Source: Cafeteria roenbergensis
Taxonomy: Eukaryota; Sar; Bigyra; Bicosoecida; Cafeteriaceae
Length of the DNA stretch: 64,000 nt
Direction of reading: 5' to 3'
Assembly (NCBI GenBank): GCA_008330645.1
Contig: VLTN01000028.1
Span: 62,001-126,000 of the forward strand
The notes under the pieces are model-generated. The model worked only from the letters and a program-made list of their open reading frames with translations. It was not told where the DNA came from and made no database searches. The position numbers and the translations under genes are program-made. Of the stretch, positions 60,001-64,000 are shown piece after piece. The number at the start of each line of letters is the position of its first letter. The stretch's first letter is position 1.

Positions 60001-61565
60001 GTCCTGCTCTTTCGCAGCTGGCGCGCCAGCTTGCGAGCATGGGCCGCGTGCGCGCGCTGGTTGACTGCGGCGCGCTCGTGGCTGGCTGCTCCAACGCGGA
60101 GGCAGCCGCCTCCATTGCCGCCGCAGCGGGGCCTTCCGAGCCGCTTGCGAGCGCGTTTGTGGACACTGCGGGAGACGTGTGGGTCCAGCAGCCCGGGATC
60201 GCTGCCCCTGCGACCGGCGGCGCCGGCACGCAAGGCGCGCCCACCCGGCTGGAAGAGAGCGCTGTGGCGCCCGGCTCGCGCGTGACGCTCTTCGACCAGA
60301 GCCACTGCACTGGCTGCGACATCCCGCAAGCCCCGAGCTGTGCGGCGGTGCTGACCTTGTCCAAGGATGTCACCTTGCGCGACGTCACGCAGGCGGCGTG
60401 GCGGATGCGGGGCATCGGCAGGGGCCAAACGGTGATCCTGCTGCTGCCGCCCGAGGTGGTTGCCCGCGTGCAAGCGTCGATGCGTAGCAGCGCCAGCGGC
60501 GCAACTGCCGGTGGAGCACACTCGCCTGCTGGTGGCGGCATGTGCGGCGTGACCATTCGAGGCGTGTTCGAGTGGCTGTGTCAGCAGCAGGCCGCTGCGG
60601 AGGCGCTAGAGGCGGCCAGGCTGCGAGCGCTGCAGCAGCGCACGCTGTCGCGGACTGCGGCGCATGCGGCTGCTGCTGGCGCAGCGGTTGACTGGGATGG
60701 CGTGGGGGGCGCTGGCGGGCCCGCAGAGGCCAAGGACCGACTCTCTGCCATGGCGTGGGCGTGCAAAGCGTACTCCGCCCCCATGGCCGCGTTCGAGACC
60801 GCGGGCAGGGAGGACGCTTCGGCGGCGCCGCTTGCCCTCACGCGGTGGCAGCGGGCGGAGGCCGAGGCGCTGAAGGCCGGCGGGGGCGGGCGCGGCGATG
60901 GCGCGCTCTGCTCGGCCGCGGAAGCCCTGGACTCGCAGGCCGAGGCTGAGCGCGACAACGAGCAAGAGGCCGCCGTGGAGGTCGACCCGTTCGCGGACGG
61001 GAACTTGCAGGTGGCGTACCCTGGCAAGGCGGCGCCACAGGTGCCGTGGCCTCTGGCACTGCTGCTGGGCGGCCGGCCAGCTCCGCCGCCGCCGAGCCCG
61101 GTGCTCTGGGCGCATCGCCTGTCCGACATCCGAGGGCTGGCGCGGTCCGAGCACAGCGGCAGGCTGCCGGACGCAGACGGCCTGGCCTGGGCCACCACCA
61201 ACCACACGCCATCGGATGTTGGAAAGCTTTCCAGGCTGCGCCAAGTGAGTGTTGGCATTTGGGATGCAGTGGCGCAGCGGGTGGTTGCGCTTTCGTTGGC
61301 GGAAGCTTCGTCGCTCCGCTGCCGCTCGCTGGCGGAAGTGCAGAGCGAGTGGGCGGCAAGGAGGGTTGTGTTGCTCGGAATGCGTCCGCTCCGGCCTCTC
61401 TCCTCGTTCGAAAGCGGAAGCGGCGACGAGCTGCGGCAGGCCTGCCGTCGGGCTGCTGGCGCGTTCGCGGTGCTGGACGCGGAGGATGGAGCGGCCGAGG
61501 CCGGCGCGAGCAGGGAGCTTGTTCAGGGTGCTTCCCGTCGGCATCGACCGGCTGATGAGGTTTGA
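48054..61565 (+). CDS. Giant DUF3638/DUF3645-type ATPase-like protein
   Basis: One exon of 4503 residues from the first in-frame ATG (48054); the frame is open from about 47952 but lacks an earlier ATG. The first 3000 residues are Ala-rich, with few recognisable blocks. From about 3110 the protein reads as the DUF3638/DUF3645 family of very large eukaryotic proteins: a P-loop-like QGRCGLGKTSLIAP (3113), IMDEVHLALNPLRSELNFTLG (3272), LGFSGTPSSRLP (3901), LFDQSHCTGCDIPQ (4081) and QAAWRMRGIGRGQTVILLLPPE (4113). These follow a helicase-like order, with a P-loop, a DEVH box and a late Q..RMR..G motif. Between DEVH and GFSGT sits a domain of about 100 residues like F5/8 type C (discoidin), with WISLKLDRPRRLCGLRIRF. 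The function of the family is not known to me. Gly-rich and simple-repeat inserts occur (52707-52745). Confidence 0.82.
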   Translation: MVAGGTPVSAVEEQMRTGACMSEAQIEAFRWYLEHPEEKGLGIVERMREQSKSKGPAKAAAAADGSRVDVQKLVRMVKGGQLPKRQAMMVLRRKGATHEDFTEFTMAMVGADDATAVTAPELPAAADDAAAVATPGDGAPAGGPAQARHLSRGRRLALRKVRSDARSAKQTAEGGALATSGAEHVASASGTAAAPIATPGDAVHWAGAVARELLAGELPPDRRPAVAADWSAEARRSFVEWWSSAKALANAAAAAATTTPAEPAGESDNPGFAVQQLCQLLHRCAAVARRCADAVAVDPSSAAPGAAARLGPITAVSAAEGVAQALAEDLASLPRGGWTLWPLPLAACAASGAVAAGGAAIAPHRSQLALLLFRGPVAETNKAPPVGPSASTATATAGKPPARPSHSPPPTDLSADETITLWAVTGGGAGSAFFPGLAAPNGQMLRSTPWCLGGHAASAVGSPALLAAIARLACGAPTPAPAGALFNAILPASLSHTAALRAEATAAPAAAGAADPAASDPAADTPAHVAAGPSKAGGRAGLLAAPVLHLDGQSFGTDASPAGGSALVLPEASSAALPSVASSEGSVPVLLWRGLAAGWLRRPGCLGAAEWLALDGRVMRHLTQLAVQSWVAAAGHALAKGVSPRLVAGHAHIKLAAQAHAPGDEAVTAALAEPEAAADAPSPAAPRSSTTALPADALGFDGVSHALQRWVGRGLPASVRRRMAPTAGAGAADPAAGAAAGWSGALEHAARARGGDGAASRSAAVAALQAAAEAAELQFEASGSGALATVAAKAFSAEAAAGVCAAAANAAVVMAELVVGASVGKSVATIKSADSSVAVAASGPGSASAPAGSDVDAAGAASAAAAWPPRCLVGASSSEAAAVAEACWRLSAAVAGAAACLPLDRSLAGVAAMVTGSCLAVTDTALRLAEAAAMASAAPASATEASAEDDATSSPSATKAAASDPIASLASMLSDAETPPVAWASLAALPAGEALSALPAPGAGIVRLRAALLDWQAAKWIKRPAAANGAGGEATDAPATDAPATDALAAAAAPVGADDEGGAAATPQAEPIRLFDFSRLCSSASSANDPTLRLCSALRKTLDTPGAAAGDVGSDSPEPARDATSALTSSWEDCPAFAALRDMALLASAALQPGPRVDAPDEAAPAGDPPEQAGGADVSLASVGGAAVVPTSGLAVSWRSAGSSRPRWASMGGSGSGASRRVSVSCLHVPGGTAGGGHWRSRFVAEASARAATAIGLADVRGRAARPADASVLPLPGASRLVTEEEVLYRQALPTFSKHLSPRESELLISWAGYAPLRVSLSAAFFAQSDKASLLVRAGLRRVVAALWLEPGPLAEASSPVRRPAHIPAPHAGDLPSTLGAFAEEAAAAAAGTVTASSAVADVASALAALADTCAGSAPGTALAGGSLFAQRCAALVLVEAAEAQRVAANVPGASAGRGDSEHAWLERTETQFRAPLCRLARCAVAAAWDSRAAWVAPPGAAGGETSFAVSAALHAQLVAAAVLAAAGSMPWLLGGTQEGGCVADGSRTRGGGGGGGGGGGGGGASAVSPEDLVELALAAAAAVGRAAERSGHPLKSEVEHDAAGGSHPLSQAAAATAAAWPAVRALLLSMSAERRDAVLSEAAGVPTRSWVPVAGGVEWASRGGGLVWSLPSLGLRLAGAGRPMALPTRIQALPVVAAALRLPGAPDAGAASELPGTTAAAARLAREPFEVVPPRAASAQTDGAEVLTAADADRERRRPDTMAVCGAGDARVVVSEGPPRCPQAAASALLGWLSSVGAEREGGDASASGGGKAGGDWSRLALPAEPGDGVIPAWLDLAFALAEQVGMTLDAHGPAWARKPIAGASTAHQPCVGEALVASEGGTGLVCVRWRDAAGCSGGADRSGLSVTLCRVVALPLDSLADAVADDPDEGAEPLWSALPVATSDAVEAWALSEEGTSPAEVGSPALLRSVGDARGAPWARLGAAEPLREARAWLCTEPSASAPDAVGGGAGAAAEPREAAEAAREVVPAWALLSALPPAALQGVVLAVGAAPGEVGAGAGLAAEGAGLALEGFKAGDASPCIAVRVRGGRATVQRLSDGASLADARAASLALHAAGSALGPGVESLLRAAGAGGCLLWADASSKEPVAMEAPALGLAFERRGEAWVTADGGTWALVGSPRVGASPAWCRQEPWPAACPHALAMEGATGQQAGARELWVAEGVGAVVRAVDPTPARQPRRCSTDAGGHCEGGPDGVGGAGKWKGLPRGGVLVALPPRVLDAVVTDAHRPAIGAGPPSPSSIAGSALPLALHKSVVHTHRLSLGGAQVGAVTPAAAASIAALLSAAGATSRALETTPLAGATSGPEARALTELLPGLLPMLQAGPASPAARASVRLALLDAAVGLWEADPPRGWPVDADLQQYLDAAHAAPAAHRLPRAALRRLVSARASVAPAVPRAHFCVADAPSRSSGSTLPGDATHARCALLRRRLIAEPTRADAGVAVGAKDSTEPVAVPGLHCGAGFRNLLASCPAEVDEARGQAGPWTPAPALAYHREAAWTGIGRLLEKLEEVVESKGAAGAAFGACFDAARGSISWEARAGAGGGQDDPSELGDGAEWDSLLWSGTASEAGAAALLASIVARWVYLWQAPLQGSRFFDGITLRVLAAVATTGAARRFPDLPLLGAARKAGSGAKGTLALSSQVIASSRVGVWVRSTMTAAAEASADAVPADTASALSCSVPAMRAGGLGHTAGAASPLAASSSRLLTAAPLPSAGSPLPCNVPRLPPRAGRDAVLHPDMAGHALLEALDGCPFSGEEGLASAAAARAWIDAAVCFPLRAAWQAEPSPAGGAAAAEGHAAAKAEQEMGDPPAPVAALAEGRELWERMRSDAPALAAARQHEAEQLLLLPACAAFIAACDEAPPRVDAALCRGAIEELRRARAALEAVAGTSSTAALRLSAKLLGAGRSAAELLCAPAPAGTAPDDPARLAHCAAVLVALLDTQRQAAASACDLVRGAEAGVAAVLAGGPAIRDACLLAAGACRRLAQALGAARPHGEASGDGWRVSASLLAAEAAVGVVTRPLQLDIVEDMASGVDEGQAEQDLLKMASSGGRVAQGRCGLGKTSLIAPVVAAHAASTGRLSVLAVPRSLVASAAAASRRVLSSAAVGSRVVRLTVTRGSVAGTPSAKRLLRMLRGAADAGAVVVTTAESLRSLVLCAVEAGGRWAVANGMDAGKAMESVMDARSAAEGDDRHEHAEAAEALWGCLALLRGGTAIMDEVHLALNPLRSELNFTLGAKEELPLLRVRTEAIRCVIGAIMAASKAVAEGRGAATPGRRQAEAPRAKAPSSGGRLATGDGLRLGAPVEGDEASADGIEPALLDAAQREQVQDAVAAAVASRSFVVTPEPCIVDRAGIWPAVRPPLAAALADWVCSVLADPWQWVAGVPSAALEASASSEYEPPSRAKGSTYATLGFEMDVSNHQRAFGPSLVLEPSAQYWCSPEAPDTAWISLKLDRPRRLCGLRIRFRARSEFMMRSGIPTVPDCTSVRLVPPPEDSSHHEATPRSEETAAACAAADRDATLLEGTTVAELSHAPVQRVLWADPRSGPEAAPLVASVRLLMQGSATWFAVQHVELLEPEEALPDRDAVRRAVCAALAAPTPSPPPAEGSGTEAELPPLAAAVAEAARTALDTFAPHALSKRFGVHYGLLHGEGSESGASSGDDPGEDGGEDGGGGMESAARRLLAVPFTARGTPSPASEFASPDAALAFTLAAYAQSGLRSGDARRLLLSLRARLAAERGPIPSRPAFRLSDAWARNAAAAAAAAAASRPTRGRLAPRLLPLHLLSHTCAADVEAVRRAVGMHPAAVAWYLDHVGLPEALRTRRWRLTATGEDLGWQLCAAARLGFSGTPSSRLPTGMGACKFEAASEHLVAATLTDPAVCGVATLPDGWSVARLLAAVGHAAGGPGTHKLAEEAQGSRGTSVGEDGPALSQLARQLASMGRVRALVDCGALVAGCSNAEAAASIAAAAGPSEPLASAFVDTAGDVWVQQPGIAAPATGGAGTQGAPTRLEESAVAPGSRVTLFDQSHCTGCDIPQAPSCAAVLTLSKDVTLRDVTQAAWRMRGIGRGQTVILLLPPEVVARVQASMRSSASGATAGGAHSPAGGGMCGVTIRGVFEWLCQQQAAAEALEAARLRALQQRTLSRTAAHAAAAGAAVDWDGVGGAGGPAEAKDRLSAMAWACKAYSAPMAAFETAGREDASAAPLALTRWQRAEAEALKAGGGGRGDGALCSAAEALDSQAEAERDNEQEAAVEVDPFADGNLQVAYPGKAAPQVPWPLALLLGGRPAPPPPSPVLWAHRLSDIRGLARSEHSGRLPDADGLAWATTNHTPSDVGKLSRLRQVSVGIWDAVAQRVVALSLAEASSLRCRSLAEVQSEWAARRVVLLGMRPLRPLSSFESGSGDELRQACRRAAGAFAVLDAEDGAAEAGASRELVQGASRRHRPADEV

Positions 61566-62051
61566 GTTCCGCAGGTGACGTTCGTGGGGAACTGCGCTCT
61601 GTGGTTTCGCGCCTCTCGAGCAACCCCCCACTTCAACGCCTCGAACAGCAACGATGTAACCACGATCCAATTCAAACTTGCGAAACCGCAACTTTGAGCA
61701 AATCCATCAGCATTGATACCACACAGGGCTGCCACAAGCGCCGGCTGCGCACAGTTCCGCGGACATGGCAAGCACTTCGTCAGAGAAAGCGCTGCCCCGA
61801 GGCGCTTGGCCATCCAGCTGCCTGGCAGAGACCGCTGCCACGCCGCCGCTGTGCCCCGTGAGCCGCTCTGGGCGCGGGCGCCGCCCCATTCGTCGCCAAG
61901 CCTGCGCAACGGGCGTTTGTGGAAGCCGCTGCGGTCGATGCAGCAGTGCCCAGCTCGCGACTGCGGTCGCAGGCGGGCAGACATGCGCGCAGAGCTGCCC
62001 TGCCGGGGAAACCCGGCTCCATCAGCGATTCCTCTGAACCACTGGCCGACC
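61566..62051. other. Intergenic, giant gene to CLASP
   Basis: The 486 bp follow the giant gene and precede the CLASP start on the same strand. GC falls in the first 150 bases. Small frames here (from 61765, for instance) have no recognisable domain. It must hold the CLASP promoter unless an earlier exon lies here. Confidence 0.4.
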
Positions 62052-64000
62052 ATGGCGGGTGCAGGCAGGTCACCCGATGCCGGCCTGGCGAACGCCCTTG
62101 GTCGGTTGCGAACTACCGACCCGGACTGGCAAGGTCGGATCAAGGCTCTGGGTCGGATCCGGGTGAGCGGGCAACGCGCACCAATTTGGTCAAACTGCAG
62201 CGACGCTAGCGCCGTGCTTGGCGAACGAGCCATCGCTTCGCAACCCAGCCCGACTGGCAGCGGGTTCATCGTATAAAGATGCGTGTCCCTGGGGTGGCGG
62301 CGCGCCGTGCTGGCCCTTGGGCCGCGACCATGGCAGCGCTTCGGTCGCGATATCGCCTGCGCTTGCGGGCTGCCGCCCTGGTCAAGCCCGCCCCCCTCGC
62401 GCTGCGTTCGCGTGCACGCCCAGGTGGAGTGCGAGTCGCTTGGCTCCGACGCTTCCGCCCACATGCTCCGGCGGCTTGAGCCGGCCTTGTCCAGGCAGCT
62501 TGGCGACCTGCGGTCGGCTGTCGTGAAATGCGCAGCAGACACCATCACGGCCATTGCAAGCGCCTGTGGGGCGCCTGCCCGGTCTATGGTCACGGGCCTG
62601 CTCCCGGTGCTGCTGGAGCGGACTGGGTGCGGCAACAAGACCATTGTGGGGCACGTGCGCGCCTGCCTGGACGCGCTCAACCCCGCCTGCCCGCTGTCAT
62701 CGCTCTCCGCCAGGCTAGCGCCCTGGCTCAAGCACGCCAACACCCACGTCCGGGAGGCGGCTGTGCGGTACCTCCGAGGCCACCTTGCCTGTGCGAGCCA
62801 GTCTGCAGTGACGCGCGAGCGCACGGAGCTTCTCTCGCTCGTTCGCTCTACGCTTGACGACGCCTCCGAGGCTGTGCGGGCTGTGGGGAGGGGCGCCTTC
62901 TGGCTCTGGGTCCTGCACTGCCCGGACGACTCCGAAGCTGGGGGGGCGTGGGTTTCGCTGGCAGCGCGGCTGCGCAAGCAGCTCGACGAGGACCCTCTTG
63001 CCGGCGCTGTTGCGCTGCCCGAGGCGCGTGCCATGCTGGGGCTGCCCGTCGAGCTCCACGAGGTGGCCTTGGGCGCTACAGGCGCGTCAGCGGGGAGCGC
63101 GCCGGGCGGAAGCACCGTCGGCAGCAGGAGCGTGCACCGAGCAGCCAGCCCCGGGGCACTCAGCAGCGCTTCGGGACGCAGGCGCGGTGGCCACGGCACG
63201 CCGGCCAGCAGCCGCAAGCCCGAGCGCACCTCCAGCAGCGGAAGGCTCCGCTCGCCGCGGCGACGCGCCAGCACTGCCGCCAGCGCGGGCGTGAGGGCCC
63301 TCAGCGGCTCATCGGGCGACGACGACGCCAGCGCCGAGCTCGACGAGGAGGCGGCAGCCGCGCACATAGGAAGTGCTGGACGTGCGTCTGGGGCCACAAG
63401 CAGGTCGCCATCGCCAGTGCCTGGTGGAGCTGGTGGGGAGGGGCTGCAACCTGGCGCAGCGAGCGCGCGCGCGAGCCGGCGCCACTCCTCGTCCAGCCGT
63501 CGCCGCAGCGGGCACCACCACCACCACCACCACTACAACCACCCTGGACCAGCAGCGGCAGAAGGGGCTGAGTTCTTTGAGGCATCCCCCACAGCGTGGC
63601 TTGGGGGCTCAGGCACGTCTCACCGGCTCCACCGTCGGCACGCCCGCCACGAGCATGGCCGCGTCTCCCTCTCTGGCTCTGCGGAGGACCCTGACGCGCG
63701 CAGCGCTGGACAGCGCCGCGAGCGCCGCAGGGCCAGCGCCGGGCGCAGCCACCGAGGCGGACAGGAGGACGCCAGCGCCCTCGAACACGGAGTCCACTCG
63801 CTCGCCAGCGGTACCAGCGCGCTGGACGCGGCTGCGGCGGCGGCAGCCGGCGGAGAGGCGAGTGGGGGCCTAGTGCGCGGACTGCTTGGCGGGGATGAGC
63901 TGTACGGCGAGGGGATCGATGGCGCGCGGTTCAGGCACCCCGCCGGCGCGCCGGGGACGGCGGCGGCTGCGGCGGCGGCATCGGAGGCGGCACGCCGCGG
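62052..64000 (+). CDS. CLASP: CLASP-family microtubule protein (partial, 3' end off window)
   Basis: Two exons seen: 62052-62162 and 62424 to the window end, frame still open. The 261-bp intron has donor GTGAGC and acceptor CACGCCCAG, phase 0. Exon 1 ends DPDWQGRIKALGRIR, matching the first helix of the CLASP TOG domain (human DWEKRVNALKKIR). Exon 2 continues LEPALSRQLGDLRSAVVK, IVGHVRACLDALN, HVREAAVRYLRGHL and DASEAVRAVGRGAFWLW, the remaining HEAT-like helices. CLASPs bind tubulin and microtubule ends and promote rescue. After the TOG (about 230 residues) a Ser/Arg-rich linker starts, as in other CLASPs, with seven His in a row near 63513 and acidic and Ala-rich patches. Further TOG domains are expected to the right. 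Confidence 0.88.

Noticed and set aside
62272-62281. TATA-like GTATAAAGATG as a CLASP promoter and start
   Set aside because: It lies inside the intron between a first exon that matches the CLASP TOG helix and exon 2; the Met frame after it does not join the TOG frame.
1-64000. Integrated virus-like or retroelement sequence
   Set aside because: I looked on both strands for reverse transcriptase, integrase, capsid or packaging-type motifs, and for long terminal repeats, and recognised none. The two lower-GC stretches remain unassigned.

Overview
The window looks like nuclear DNA of a very GC-rich, compact, flagellated single-celled eukaryote. The genes encode a two-pore cation channel, a formin, CHMP7, CLASP, an RNA polymerase III subunit, TACO1 and an SHIPPO (flagellar) repeat protein. 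Most are one long exon. The introns I could place are 142-281 bp, begin GTGAG or a close variant, and end CAG. A bicosoecid stramenopile such as Cafeteria would fit, but that is a guess from composition and gene content. I saw no tRNA, rRNA, CRISPR array, or recognisable retroelement or virus-like element.

Bases 1-9769 are a recent tandem duplication: the tail of one ankyrin gene, a full copy, a longer second copy, and a truncated third unit. Each gene is built from near-identical 102-bp (34-residue) ankyrin units. The second copy has a patch of one-base length changes at about 7260-7990 that may be assembly error. Each spacer also holds a minus-strand open frame. Bases 9770-12326 are distinctly less GC-rich, with only coding-like fragments.

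From 12327 on the genes are packed and mostly divergent: two-pore channel (+), Sde2-SPRY (-), possible Pol I A34-like subunit (+), dephospho-CoA kinase-Nudix fusion (-), CHMP7 (-), TPMT-like methyltransferase (+), secreted Cys-rich protein (-), giant formin (+), multipass membrane protein (-), TACO1/YebC (+), JmjC-like hydroxylase with a trefoil-like last exon (-), secreted Cys-rich protein (+), RNA polymerase III RPC5 (-), PH-domain protein (+), SHIPPO protein (-), a 4,500-residue DUF3638/DUF3645-type ATPase-like protein (+), and the start of a CLASP (+), which runs off the end. Seven head-to-head pairs share short intergenic regions.

The points most worth following are the ankyrin array, a giant formin with a 63-unit Gly-Ala hexanucleotide tract and no obvious FH1, a strongly over-used GCAGAGC/GCTCTGC word inside genes, a cluster of CTGTAA-TTACAG palindromes near 47.6 kb, two unusual domain fusions, and a giant helicase-like protein with a discoidin-like insertion. 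Splice sites were placed by eye from phase, site sequence and family similarity; none has transcript support here.
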